Part shown: in pieces, positions 44,179 through 52,716 of the stretch
Position numbering within the stretch: position 1 is the first letter of the stretch
Layout of the letters: each line of letters starts with the position of its first letter
Origin: Silvibacterium bohemicum
Lineage (GTDB): Bacteria > Acidobacteriota > Terriglobia > Terriglobales > Acidobacteriaceae
Direction: 5' to 3'
Length of the DNA stretch: 64,000 bases
Assembly: GCF_001006305.1 (NCBI RefSeq)
Contig: NZ_LBHJ01000003.1
Span: forward strand, 1,068,631 to 1,132,630
Program-made: the position numbers and the translations under genes
Notes under the pieces: model-generated
The model's database searches: none
Told to the model about the DNA's origin: nothing
Seen by the model: only the letters and a program-made list of their open reading frames with translations

Positions 44179-44589
44179 ATGCTCAGAATCCGCCACGCAA
44201 TCCGGTTGGGAAAGCCTCTCAATCGGTCGTCCAATCGCTCCGCCAAACGGTGGGCAATACCCCTCTCAAAGCAGTCCCTCCGCCACGCTCTTCATGTGAT
44301 GGGACCGACGCTTACTGCACTCGTGTTTGCGGGTGTCGGAAGCGGCGTCGCTCATGCTCAAGGAACGATGGACTTCTCTGGCGCTCAAACGCTGATGACA
44401 ACCTTCAAGACTTTCGCAATGTACGCTGGGGCCGTTATCTGCCTTGGAGGGCTCATTTTTGCGGGAATTCGCATGATGAGTGGACGGTTCCAGGACGCGA
44501 TTCCAGGGCTTTTCGGCGCGCTTTTCGGCGCTGGAGTGCTCGGTTGGGGAGCCGGATGGATAGGCAGCCTGACCGGACAGTCGATGTAG
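44179..44589 (+). CDS. virB2: VirB2/TrbC-like conjugative pilin subunit
   Basis: 136 residues. A basic N terminus and a signal sequence ending in VAHAQG are followed by a mature pilin of about 75 residues: TMDFSGAQTLMTTFKTFAMY, then two hydrophobic helices, with SGRFQDAIPGLFGALFGAG between and after. AGCGGAGGTGCAAAG precedes the ATG. First gene of the T4SS operon. The truncated homologue is at 37264. Confidence 0.8.
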   Translation: MLRIRHAIRLGKPLNRSSNRSAKRWAIPLSKQSLRHALHVMGPTLTALVFAGVGSGVAHAQGTMDFSGAQTLMTTFKTFAMYAGAVICLGGLIFAGIRMMSGRFQDAIPGLFGALFGAGVLGWGAGWIGSLTGQSM

Positions 44590-44604
44590 GAGGTGACATC
44601 GACC

Positions 44605-44868
44605 ATGACCAAGCGAGGAGAGCCGTTACCGATCAATCAGGCGCTGAATCGACCGAGGGCCAAGCTTGGTCTCGATCTTACAGCATGGATGGCGATCATA
44701 TTCGTCTGCGTAACGGTTTTCCTCGTTGGGTTTCGCCTGCTGGCGATGATGGCATTCCCCACGCTTGCTGTGGGCGCATGGCTCATCATCCGCAACCACC
44801 CAAAGATGTTCCAGCTCTGGGGCCTGAGCCTCAACCAGAAGAGCTACTATGACCCGCGTAAATACTGA
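44605..44868 (+). CDS. virB3: VirB3-like T4SS membrane protein
   Basis: 87 residues from the ATG at 44605, behind AGGAGG; a GTG at 44593 is in frame but overlaps that site. One or two membrane helices (WMAIIFVCVTVFLVGFRLLA, FPTLAVGAWLII) and the end LNQKSYYDPRKY are typical of VirB3/TrbD. It overlaps virB4 by 20 bases. Confidence 0.78.
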   Translation: MTKRGEPLPINQALNRPRAKLGLDLTAWMAIIFVCVTVFLVGFRLLAMMAFPTLAVGAWLIIRNHPKMFQLWGLSLNQKSYYDPRKY

Positions 44869-45890
44869 GCAAGCCAAATTCGTCCCATGGTTCGCCAAGG
44901 CCGGAGCCGCATGCAGCATCGTTCCGATTGCACGCTTCATCGGGCCAAATATCTTCGCGCTGAAGGGGGGCGGATACGGATGCCTGTTCGCGCTGACCGG
45001 TATCGACGAGGAGGGCCTGACCGACCAGGAATTAGAGTCGCGGATGCGGTCGATTGAAGGCGCATTGCGCGGCCTGCCCGAAGGTGCATGTCTGTATCAG
45101 TACACCCGTGTCATGTCGGGCTATGAGTTGCCTCGACAGAAGCAGTACAGCAACCCGGTCACGCAGGTTTTCGTGGACGACCGGCTGACTTTCCTTGAGA
45201 AGACCGCGGGCTTTCGGCGCATTGACATTCATTGGTGCCTCACGTTGGAGCCTTCGAAGTTAAAAGCGTTCGAGCGCAAGCCACAAGAAAACGCCGCAGA
45301 CAGCTCGCGGATGCTCGCAGAACTACAGAAAGCCGCAACGATCCTTGGAGGTCATCTGGGAAGTTTGTTGGGGCTACGATTGCTCGACAAGGCGGACGCA
45401 TTCCAGTTCTTTTCGTACCTTTTCAATCTCGAAGAGTGGGCCTCACAAGCGCAGCTCCGGGACGATGCGGGTGTGGACCGGCAGATTGTCAGCAATCCCG
45501 TTGCATGGCATAGCGATCATCTACGCGTCGGCAAACGCTATGTGCAGATGTATTCGCTCAAGACCACGCCGGAGGCATCGCGGCCCTGCCTCTTCTCCGG
45601 CTTGCTGGCACTGGATTGCGATAGCGTGCTGTGCTCGACATGGCGCCCCAAGTCCACCACCGCGGCCCGCAGCGAGATCGACGCGCAGGAAAAGTTCATC
45701 TCGTTTTTCAAAGTTGGTGTTCTGACGCGAGTAATGAGCGGGCGCGATACTGCTTCGCTTGACACAGGCGCGGGTGCGAAGGCCGCCAACAGCAGTGTCG
45801 ATGACTTGAGCCTGGTCATCCGCGAGTTGGACAAGAAGGCGCAGGGAGAATACTCGCTGCGCTTGCTGTTGGCGGCCAACAGCGCCGACC
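44849..45890 (+). pseudogene. virB4: VirB4 N-terminal part, cut before the ATPase motifs
   Basis: About 347 residues match the N-terminal domain of VirB4/TrbE/CagE (IARFIGPNIFALKGGGYGC, RVMSGYELPRQKQYSNPV, DIHWCLTLEPSK). Full VirB4 is about 800 residues and its Walker A lies well beyond this point. At about 45890 the sequence changes in another frame into the end of a VirB9 protein; the virB4 frame then runs on through nonsense to 46012. The transfer ATPase is thus gone. Confidence 0.8.
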
Positions 45891-46073
45891 AGCTACCTGC
45901 GCGGGCAGTTTCAGGAGACGCCTGCCCTGTACGAGGTGAAGGACAAGAAGCCGTCGCTTATCAACTTCGATTTCGCGAATGGCCTTTATACCGTGCCCAA
46001 GAAGCTGGATAACGGTTATCTCGCCATCGGCAAGCAGAAGGTTGAGTTTCACCGTACCGAGGAAGCGAGGTAG
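45891..46073 (+). pseudogene. virB9: VirB9/TrbG C-terminal fragment fused behind virB4
   Basis: In the frame starting at 45891 (one base off virB4) 60 codons read ALYEVKDKKPSLINFDFANG, LYTVPKKLDNGYLAIGK, then QKVEFHRTEEAR-stop, matching the C-terminal outer-membrane-complex part of VirB9. The N-terminal three quarters are missing. The stop lies two bases before virB10, the natural virB9-virB10 junction. Confidence 0.75.
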
Positions 46074-46075
46074 CC

Positions 46076-47332
46076 ATGCCGGAGCCCAATGAGAACGTCC
46101 CTGCGACCGTTCCCGAACAACCAGAAAGCAAGCCCCCACTGCGGAAGAGTATGCCGGTCGTCATCGCCCTGGTTGTCATCATCGGGATTATCGGGATCTC
46201 CAATCTCTCCAGCCTCTTGAGCGGTAGCAAGAGGAATGCGCCAGCCAGCGCCCTGCCCATGCGTCCGGCAGCGCCGAACGCACAGCAGGTCAACAGCTTC
46301 GAGTCGCAGCAGCAGTTGCAGGCGCAACGCGACGCCGAGGCGCGCCAACATCAGCAGGAGCTGAATGCTGCCCTCCAGCAGTTACAGCAGACGGAAGGTG
46401 CGCCCGGCCCGGAGGCCGTAGGCGCACCGCCCATGACCGCCGCGCAGCGTTCGGCTATATACGGCGACAGTCCAAACGCCCCGCAGCGGACTTCCAACAT
46501 GTCGCAGGCCCAGGCCGAAGCCAAACAGAAGCAGCTCGCCAAAGAGAAGCAGCAGCAGGACGCCATCAATAGCGACACCGTTGCGATTGATTTCGAGCGC
46601 ACCAACCCGGCAGTCACGGCGGAGGCCGCACAGGAGGCGGCTGCTGCCGCAGCTGGCGGCGTGGCTCCAGCAAAGTCAGCCAGCGTAGAAGCCAAGAAAG
46701 ACAGCAAAGGCAATGCGATGGCCGGGTATGACTTCGATACCTACGATGGCCGTCTGTATCGCATCTTCGAGGGCACGGTATTGGAAGGTGTCGTGACCAA
46801 CCATATTGACGGTGGATTCAGCGGCCCCATCATGGTGTCGCTGACGACTGACCTGTATTCCCACGATCATCAGCAGCTTCTCTTGCCGCAAGGCACACGT
46901 TTGCTTGGTGACGTGCAGAGCGTCGGCAATGCGCAGCAGCGCAAGATGTTCGTTACCTTCCATCGTGCTATCTGCCCCGATGGCTTCTCGATAGAATTTG
47001 CCAAGTACATCGGCCTTGACCAGATCGGCACGACCGGACTTGCCACGAAGGTAGACCACGGCTATTTGCAGGCGTTCGCCGCCGCTGCTGCCATCGGCGG
47101 CTTGGGCGGCCTGGCGCAGATCGGGAATGGCGGGAGTGTTCTCGATCCTTCGGTGCAGATTCGCAATGGCATCTCCGAGCAGTCTGCCGTGGAAGGCGAG
47201 CAGGTATTGAATCACTTCCTCAACCGCCTGCCCATCATCACGCTCAAGGAAGGTTCCCGCGCTCGCGTGTACATCGGCACCGACCTTCTGATTCCGGCCT
47301 ACGCGGAGCATCGCGTCGATCCCACCTTGTAG
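46076..47332 (+). CDS. virB10: VirB10/TrbI-like T4SS core protein
   Basis: 418 residues. A cytoplasmic start of 25 residues, one membrane helix (27-48, VVIALVVIIGIIGISNLSSL) and a long Gln/Ala-rich periplasmic linker (70-200) lead to the TrbI beta-barrel domain: LYRIFEGTVLEGVVTNHIDG, LLPQGTRLLGDVQS and GSRARVYIGTDLLIPAY. All parts expected are present. VirB10 spans both membranes and gates the channel. Confidence 0.88.
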   Translation: MPEPNENVPATVPEQPESKPPLRKSMPVVIALVVIIGIIGISNLSSLLSGSKRNAPASALPMRPAAPNAQQVNSFESQQQLQAQRDAEARQHQQELNAALQQLQQTEGAPGPEAVGAPPMTAAQRSAIYGDSPNAPQRTSNMSQAQAEAKQKQLAKEKQQQDAINSDTVAIDFERTNPAVTAEAAQEAAAAAAGGVAPAKSASVEAKKDSKGNAMAGYDFDTYDGRLYRIFEGTVLEGVVTNHIDGGFSGPIMVSLTTDLYSHDHQQLLLPQGTRLLGDVQSVGNAQQRKMFVTFHRAICPDGFSIEFAKYIGLDQIGTTGLATKVDHGYLQAFAAAAAIGGLGGLAQIGNGGSVLDPSVQIRNGISEQSAVEGEQVLNHFLNRLPIITLKEGSRARVYIGTDLLIPAYAEHRVDPTL

Positions 47333-47345
47333 ATAGGAGCCTGCC

Positions 47346-47579
47346 ATGAATGACCGTTATGACCATCTGCTCCGCAAATCACGCGACGCCAAGCGTGGCG
47401 GGCATGACGCATGGGGCGTGCAGTCCACCGCCGAAAAGGTTGCCGTGGCGCTCGTCCTCAATCGTGCCGATTGGTTGACCGAGATCGAGTACACGATCCC
47501 CGAAGCGATCGAACGCAGCGGGCCGGATTGGCTCGCGATCATTCCGCAGGTTGCACGGCAACTTGCAGAGGAGGAGTGA
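47346..47579 (+). CDS. Small soluble protein of the T4SS operon
   Basis: 77 residues: KSRDAKRGGHDAWGVQSTAE, then VALVLNRADWLTEIEYTIPEAIERSG. It looks soluble and acidic. No family is named, though such short genes follow virB10 in related elements. The ATG stands 13 bases after virB10. Confidence 0.6.
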   Translation: MNDRYDHLLRKSRDAKRGGHDAWGVQSTAEKVAVALVLNRADWLTEIEYTIPEAIERSGPDWLAIIPQVARQLAEEE

Positions 47580-47584
47580 AGGTC

Positions 47585-47791
47585 ATGCTGAGAGTCGGCT
47601 TCCATCGCTTTTGCCATGTCTCCGGAATTCTCTCCGCCGTTGTGCTCGCCCTGCTGCTGGTGGGTACAACCTCCGGTAGAGATGCGCTTGGGTGGATCTA
47701 CCTCCAGTCCGCCGAAGCGATTACAAACGCAACCCACATCCGCACTTTTCCCCTGGACAGGTTGGACCCGACCTGCCCGCAGTGCATGTAG
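47585..47791 (+). CDS. Small membrane protein of the T4SS operon
   Basis: 68 residues from the ATG at 47585 behind GGAGGAG. One hydrophobic helix (VSGILSAVVLALLLVGTTS) is followed by a periplasmic tail ending CPQCM with two cysteines. No family is recognised. Confidence 0.5.
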   Translation: MLRVGFHRFCHVSGILSAVVLALLLVGTTSGRDALGWIYLQSAEAITNATHIRTFPLDRLDPTCPQCM

Positions 47792-47815
47792 TTCAACCCA
47801 ATGACAGGAGGGTTT

Positions 47816-48601
47816 ATGAAACTCACTCTCAGCAAGCGTCGCAAGTGGCTTATCGGAGGCGCGGCGGTGTTGCTCACAGCAACTCCCAGCTTCGCCTTGT
47901 TCGGCATCGGTGACATTGTGTTCGATCCCACCAGCTATGCCAGTCTTGTATCGCAACTGACGACTCTTCAGACGCAATACAACATGCTGAAGAACAACAT
48001 TACGCACTTCTCGGCCAAGCAGCAGTGGCAGACGACGCTGCATGCTCTTGAGAACGTGAACGTCGCCAATATGTTCGGCGAGACAGCGGGTATGAGCATT
48101 GCGCTCAATACCAATTCGCCGGGTGCATCGAGTACGGCATGGAAGGCGGCCACCGTCACCATGAACGGCAGTGCGCCGGCTTACCTCGCCAGCCAGTCTC
48201 TCGGCAGCTCCCGCAGCTCGCAACTGGCGATGATCGAGACGGCCGATTCGGTCTCTCCCGACTGCCTTACCGCCGTGGGCCAGTACCGCGCCGCACGCAG
48301 CGAGAATGCTACGGCGAACAGCTCGCTTCTGTCGCAACAGTTCGACGGTGGCGACAGCACCAACAGCGAGGTACAGCAGCTCAATCTCCTGAATGCCGCA
48401 GAGGCGCAGAGATTGAGCGAGATGCAATCACAAGGCACGTTGCACGCCTGCCTTGCTTCGCAGATGACGGTCGCGAACATGGAGCGTCGTAACGCCCACG
48501 TCGAAGACCTCAACACCGCCGTCTTCGTCCAGCAGCAACGTTCCGTCAACGACACCAGCGCCGCCAACGAAAGCGGCACCTGGGATAGCTATCTGCCCTA
48601 A
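47816..48601 (+). CDS. VirB5/TrbJ-like T4SS protein
   Basis: 261 residues from the ATG at 47816, preceded by GGAGGG (an ATG at 47801 is also open). The signal peptide ends near PSFALFG. The mature helical part has SLVSQLTTLQTQYNMLKNNI, then long Gln/Ser-rich helices (SEVQQLNLLNAAEAQRLSEM), typical of the pilus-tip minor subunit VirB5/TrbJ. Confidence 0.72.
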   Translation: MKLTLSKRRKWLIGGAAVLLTATPSFALFGIGDIVFDPTSYASLVSQLTTLQTQYNMLKNNITHFSAKQQWQTTLHALENVNVANMFGETAGMSIALNTNSPGASSTAWKAATVTMNGSAPAYLASQSLGSSRSSQLAMIETADSVSPDCLTAVGQYRAARSENATANSSLLSQQFDGGDSTNSEVQQLNLLNAAEAQRLSEMQSQGTLHACLASQMTVANMERRNAHVEDLNTAVFVQQQRSVNDTSAANESGTWDSYLP

Positions 48602-48613
48602 GCGGAGACCGCG

Positions 48614-48883
48614 ATGTTGAAAGCGATCAATACCAAAATCCTGCTCGCCATCCTCGCGGCTCTCACCGCGATTGGTGGCGCGCTCACCTACCAGCGGCAC
48701 GAGGCGGCGAAAGCCGCCGCTGCCGCCGCCAAAGCTGCGGCCATCCTCCAGCAACAGCAGAAGGAAGCCGAAGACCGCAAGGCCGAAGATGAGGCGTTCC
48801 GGCAGCGTGTCGAAGCGGCCAAGGAGAAGCACAACTCCGCTGCTGCCAATGAGGGCAAGACCTGGCAGAAGTACATCCCGTAA
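48614..48883 (+). CDS. Small membrane protein with charged coiled coil
   Basis: 89 residues: one N-terminal membrane helix (ILLAILAALTAIGGALTY), then an Ala/Lys/Glu-rich coiled coil (QQQKEAEDRKAEDEAFRQRV) and the end KTWQKYIP, which parallels the GTWDSYLP end of the TrbJ-like protein just upstream. It may be an accessory that partners with that protein. Confidence 0.5.
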   Translation: MLKAINTKILLAILAALTAIGGALTYQRHEAAKAAAAAAKAAAILQQQQKEAEDRKAEDEAFRQRVEAAKEKHNSAAANEGKTWQKYIP

Positions 48884-48907
48884 CTGTGACCGAGGGAGAG
48901 AAACGAT

Positions 48908-49825
48908 ATGGTTTCCGTGGCGTTGTTAGCACAAGCACTGCCGAGCACAAGTTCCGGGGTCGATTGGCTCTATCAGTTTACCAACAACCTGACCAATCTC
49001 ACCACCCAGAATGGCGGCGCACTCACGCAACTGGGATTGACGGAGCTGGCCTGCATCTCTCTCTTCACGCTCATCAGTCTGGTCATTAACTGGAATACCA
49101 CCAGCATGACGTTTCGCTTTCACGCTCAGCCGGTCCACGCAGGCGATCTCGTCAACTTCCTGTTGCGACTTATCATTTGCTGCCTGCTTGAGAACTACTG
49201 GGTGAACCCTTTCCCCGGCGCGAGCTTCGGCATCAACCACTTCTTCTCGTACATCGCGCAGGCGATGGTGGCGGCCTTCGACCAGCATTCGCTGGATAAT
49301 CTCCTGCAGCTCTTCAAAACGGCTGGCGATAATACCGCGATGCCGTCGCTCACGGCTCCGGTGCAGATCCTTTGCTACTTCGTTGTGCAAGCACTTCTCG
49401 GCATCGCGTCCGCCATCCTGTTTGTCATCAATTGCAGCGCCTTCATCCTCTATGGCGTGACGGCTCTATTTGGTCCCGTCTTCATCCCTTTGCTGATGAC
49501 CAAGACCTTTCGGGCAAAGTTCTTTCACTTCCTTGACGTGCTGATTAGCTTCGCCATGATTCGCGCTGTCGCAGCGGCGTTCATCTTTGTTTGGGGTGGC
49601 TTTATGAATGCCTTTATCCAGCAGACATTCAACGGAAATTACTCCATGGAAACGTGGCTTGCGAACCTCATCCCGTGCATCATGGTGTTTGTCGCATTCA
49701 TCGTGAACATGCTCTTTATTCCGAGCATGACGCAGGCGATCTTCGGTGGGGCTGCCGGGCTTACTGGAGCGCCCGCGCAACTCGCTGGTGGTGCGGCTGC
49801 GATGGCGATCAAATCGGGAGGATGA
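48908..49825 (+). CDS. virB6: VirB6/TrbL-like T4SS inner-membrane channel protein
   Basis: 305 residues with five to six membrane helices, for example ACISLFTLISLVI, VNFLLRLIICCLLENYW, QILCYFVVQALLGIASAILF, FILYGVTALFGPVFIPLLM and PCIMVFVAFIVNMLFIP. The GPVFIPLLM-type loop is characteristic of VirB6/TrbL. It forms part of the inner-membrane path for the substrate. Confidence 0.8.
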   Translation: MVSVALLAQALPSTSSGVDWLYQFTNNLTNLTTQNGGALTQLGLTELACISLFTLISLVINWNTTSMTFRFHAQPVHAGDLVNFLLRLIICCLLENYWVNPFPGASFGINHFFSYIAQAMVAAFDQHSLDNLLQLFKTAGDNTAMPSLTAPVQILCYFVVQALLGIASAILFVINCSAFILYGVTALFGPVFIPLLMTKTFRAKFFHFLDVLISFAMIRAVAAAFIFVWGGFMNAFIQQTFNGNYSMETWLANLIPCIMVFVAFIVNMLFIPSMTQAIFGGAAGLTGAPAQLAGGAAAMAIKSGG

Positions 49826-49827
49826 GC

Positions 49828-50013
49828 ATGTGGAATTTCTTATTAGGATTTCTATTCGCGCGAGCTACCGGCGCATCACGAATCATTCGGCCATTGTTGT
49901 TGCTCTTCCTGCTAGGGTCGATCATTGCCGGATTGATCTACGCTTTCGCTGTATTCCATGAGGTCAACGAAAGGAGTCGTCCTCCCCATGTCCACGCACA
50001 CCGTAGTCAATGA
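49828..50013 (+). CDS. Small single-helix membrane protein
   Basis: 61 residues from the ATG at 49828, with GGGAGG six bases upstream; one membrane helix (PLLLLFLLGSIIAGLIYAF) and a basic tail. It overlaps the start of the VirB8-like gene by 26 bases in another frame. No family is named. Confidence 0.5.
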   Translation: MWNFLLGFLFARATGASRIIRPLLLLFLLGSIIAGLIYAFAVFHEVNERSRPPHVHAHRSQ

Positions 50014-50773
50014 GCAACCGACACTCTCGCCACAGCAAATCTTGCTCACGGATCAGATCGGCAATGAGGTTTACGCCTCACACTATGCTGAGCGCAAAGC
50101 CTATCGCATCATCCTCACCTGTGGAACAGTCCTGCTTTGCGGCTCGATGTGGCTCAATCTCTCGCTTGCTCGCCGCCCGCTGGTAAACCGTTACATCCGC
50201 ATCGACGAGATGGGCCGCGCCCAGGCGATTCAGTATAGCGATTTGAGCTATAGCCCACGCGAGGGAGAGGTTAGGACCTACCTCACCGATTGGGCAAACT
50301 ACCGCTATACGATCAACCGCGACACCGTCGCTAAGAAGTATCCCCTCAACTACTACTTCTTGTCCGGCAATCTCGCTTCGCAGTTGATGACAGAAGACAA
50401 TGCCAACCACCTTGTTTCGCAGGTAGTCGGCGGCCAGATCGAGCAGAGCGATGTGGAGGTGAAAAACGTCACCATCACGTCCATGTCGCAAGAGACCGTG
50501 CAGGGCGCTTTGATGGCGCGTGGAATGGCATTGCTTGCCTTCGATAAGCTGTATTCTCCCAGCCACTCGCATCAACCGAGGACCGAGCACTGGATGCTCA
50601 GTCTAACCTATTATCTGAATCCCAAACAGGTCAGCGACCAGGCCAAGATTTACCCGCAATATGAGTTCATCAATCCATTGGGATTGACCATCACCGAGTT
50701 CCACGAAAACCGCGTCTCGGTTGATCCCATTACTCCCGGCACCGCCGCAACGACCGATGGGGTAGTTCGATGA
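49988..50773 (+). CDS. virB8: VirB8-like T4SS protein
   Basis: 261 residues from the ATG at 49988, which has AAGGAG eleven bases upstream. A cytoplasmic stretch, one membrane helix (IILTCGTVLLCGSMWLNLSLA) and a periplasmic NTF2-like domain: VRTYLTDWANYRYTINRDTV, then VEVKNVTITSMSQET and TEHWMLSLTYYLNP. This matches VirB8/TrbF, the inner-membrane assembly factor. Confidence 0.8.
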   Translation: MSTHTVVNEQPTLSPQQILLTDQIGNEVYASHYAERKAYRIILTCGTVLLCGSMWLNLSLARRPLVNRYIRIDEMGRAQAIQYSDLSYSPREGEVRTYLTDWANYRYTINRDTVAKKYPLNYYFLSGNLASQLMTEDNANHLVSQVVGGQIEQSDVEVKNVTITSMSQETVQGALMARGMALLAFDKLYSPSHSHQPRTEHWMLSLTYYLNPKQVSDQAKIYPQYEFINPLGLTITEFHENRVSVDPITPGTAATTDGVVR

Positions 50774-50844
50774 GACTTCCTGCTTCAACTCCGGAGCCCG
50801 AAGCACCATCCACGCGACCCTGCCAGCCGGGACCAGCGGTTGCG

Positions 50845-51012
50845 CTATTTAGAAGGGGTGAGGTTTTCCTGCGTCACCTTGCGAACCTCGCGCAATTCGT
50901 CGAGTCCCATGCGTTTGAGGATGGCTTTGGCGCGCTTCTTTGCTCGGGCGCGGCTGGCCTTGGTCATCAGCTCGTTGGCGATGCTGTCGTAGGAAATGGT
51001 CTTGATTGCCAT
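50845..51012 (-). CDS. 55-residue basic protein encoded antisense within the T4SS operon
   Basis: The ATG at 51012 has AAAGGA eight bases upstream, and the frame runs 55 codons to TAG. The product (IANELMTKASRARAKKRAKA, ILKRMGLDELREV, ending RKVTQENLTPSK) is rich in Lys/Arg and helical, with no membrane segment. It fills the 270-bp gap between virB8 and virB11 on the opposite strand, where no + strand gene is convincing. It may be a small DNA-binding regulator or an antitoxin-like cargo gene. Confidence 0.5.
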   Translation of the reverse strand: MAIKTISYDSIANELMTKASRARAKKRAKAILKRMGLDELREVRKVTQENLTPSK

Positions 51013-51041
51013 AGCGTCCTTTCTGGCGGGTTGGTGGTCCG

Positions 51042-52022
51042 ATGAGCTTCGATCTGATATTACCGTTCTTTCCCGACGAGCTGCGAACGCTCTTGTTGGA
51101 CCCGTCCATCTCCGATCTGATGATTAATGGGACCACCGGCGTCTACGCGGATCGTGGCGGCGTGGTCGAGCACATTGCGCTATCCACGCCCTACACCAAC
51201 GACCGCTTGCAGGCGGCCATTGAGCGTGTCGCGCGCCTATTGGGACAGGACCTCACCAGCCAGAATCCGATCCTCAATACGCGCCTGCCGGACGGCTCCC
51301 GAGTTGCCGTGGTCGGCTCGCCATCTTCGATCAATGGCCCGACGGTCACGGTGCGGAAATTCAACCGCTGGTTTACCTCCGACGAGCTGATTGCATCGGG
51401 CAGTCTGCCGGTGGAGATCCGAGATGTTGTTGTCGGCCTCATTGGAGAGCGGAAGAACGGCATCATCAGCGGTGGAACTGGGAGTGGGAAGACGACTTTG
51501 ATGAAAGCCTTGCTCGATCATGTGCCGATGCAGGAGCGGCTCATCGTCATTGAGCAGCCCGCCGAGCTAAAGATAGCCCATCCGAACGCCGTTCGATGGG
51601 AAGCAGTTGAGGCCATTCCAGGTCAGGTTGCCGTGACTCCAAGCCAGCTTGTTGCCGCCGCACTGCGGCATCGTCCCGACCGCATCATCATGGGCGAGAT
51701 ACGCGATGAATGCGGCTATGACTTGCTGCAAGCGATGAACACGGGGCACGGTGGAACGCTCTCCACCATCCATGCCAAGAGCGCGTGGGACGCGCTGAAT
51801 CGGCTCTCCGATCTCGCTCTAAGCGCGCGACCGAATCTCAACCATTCTTTCGTCCGTTCGGAGACCGCCGAGGCCATCGACTTCGTCCTGTACTGCGAGC
51901 GCGATCATGCGGGCCGACGCAGGGTACGCGAGCTGATTCGTGTGACGGGTTACAGCCACGCGGATCAGTCCTTCCAAACCGAGGAAATCTATCGTGCCCC
52001 CTCTGCGGCAGCGGCTGCTTGA
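51042..52022 (+). CDS. virB11: VirB11/TrbB-like T4SS ATPase
   Basis: 326 residues. N-terminal domain with LLLDPSISDLMINGTTGVY, then GPTVTVRKF; Walker A GGTGSGKT at 144-151; the Asp box VIEQPAELKI; Walker B DRIIMGEIRDECGYD; and the His box MNTGHGGTLSTIHAKSAWDAL. All motifs are intact, so the enzyme itself is probably functional even though its partner VirB4 is broken. Confidence 0.9.
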   Translation: MSFDLILPFFPDELRTLLLDPSISDLMINGTTGVYADRGGVVEHIALSTPYTNDRLQAAIERVARLLGQDLTSQNPILNTRLPDGSRVAVVGSPSSINGPTVTVRKFNRWFTSDELIASGSLPVEIRDVVVGLIGERKNGIISGGTGSGKTTLMKALLDHVPMQERLIVIEQPAELKIAHPNAVRWEAVEAIPGQVAVTPSQLVAAALRHRPDRIIMGEIRDECGYDLLQAMNTGHGGTLSTIHAKSAWDALNRLSDLALSARPNLNHSFVRSETAEAIDFVLYCERDHAGRRRVRELIRVTGYSHADQSFQTEEIYRAPSAAAAA

Positions 52023-52258
52023 GACGCGGATGGAACAGGAATCGTTATGGCGCTTCTCACCCACATCGCGGTGCTGAATCTTACGACCAGAACGTGTGCT
52101 CCTGAGCATGCCATAGGCAGCCTGGAGACATTCGTTTTCGGCGCTGACTTGCGGCTCTTTGCGCAGCTCTTGGTAGGGATGAGTGAACCGCTCTTGCCAA
52201 TACATGGCATTCCCAGGAAGCGGATGAAGAGGATTGTTCAGGCGGGTGTCTCCCATAG

Positions 52259-52666
52259 CTATCCCGCTTTCTGCACGGTCACGGCTTCGGGGTCATACCG
52301 ACGCCCGGCGGCAGGCTCGTTCTTCTGCTTCGGCTGGATGGGGCAAAAGAGCGTATCGTCCGCTTCGATGTGAGCGCGATGCGGCACTTCGATCATGGCT
52401 ATGCTGTCACCTCACATAGCTCGCAGGGGCTTACCTCCGAGCGTGTGTTGGTGAACATGGATACGGTGGTTCATCCTGAATTGATAAACAGCAGGTTTGC
52501 CTATGTCTCTGTCTCGCGTGCTTCGCACGACGCTCGGATTTATACCAACGATGCTGCGTCGCTCGCCGGCAAACTGAGTCAGGACGTGAGCAAGAGCGCG
52601 GCTGTCAGTTTCGGCAATGCACAAAGCAATTCGATGGCGCAGGGGTTGGCTCTAGTCGCTCGGTGA
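52259..52666 (+). pseudogene. C-terminal fragment of a MobF-type (TrwC/TraI) relaxase-helicase
   Basis: The frame is open from just after a TAG at 52256. From about 52300 it reads KERIVRFDVSAMRHFDHGYA, VTSHSSQGLTSERVLVNMDT and FAYVSVSRASHDARIYTND, matching the last helicase motifs (V and VI region) of MobF relaxases. The relaxase domain, Walker A and most of the protein are missing. The 235 bp before it hold nothing recognisable; a coupling protein (VirD4) would be expected here and is absent. Confidence 0.65.
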
Positions 52667-52716
52667 ACATTCGCAGATGGGTCGCGTAGTCGTACCTCTG
52701 ACCTGCGCGCTTTAAT

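Noticed and set aside
50770-51045. + strand frame of 91 codons between virB8 and virB11, overlapping virB8 by ATGA
   Set aside because: The sequence after about 25 residues is the antisense of a better supported - strand gene with its own ribosome site; no T4SS family fits.
51819-52256. - strand frame of 145 codons overlapping virB11
   Set aside because: Its first half is antisense to conserved VirB11 residues, and the rest has no recognised motif.
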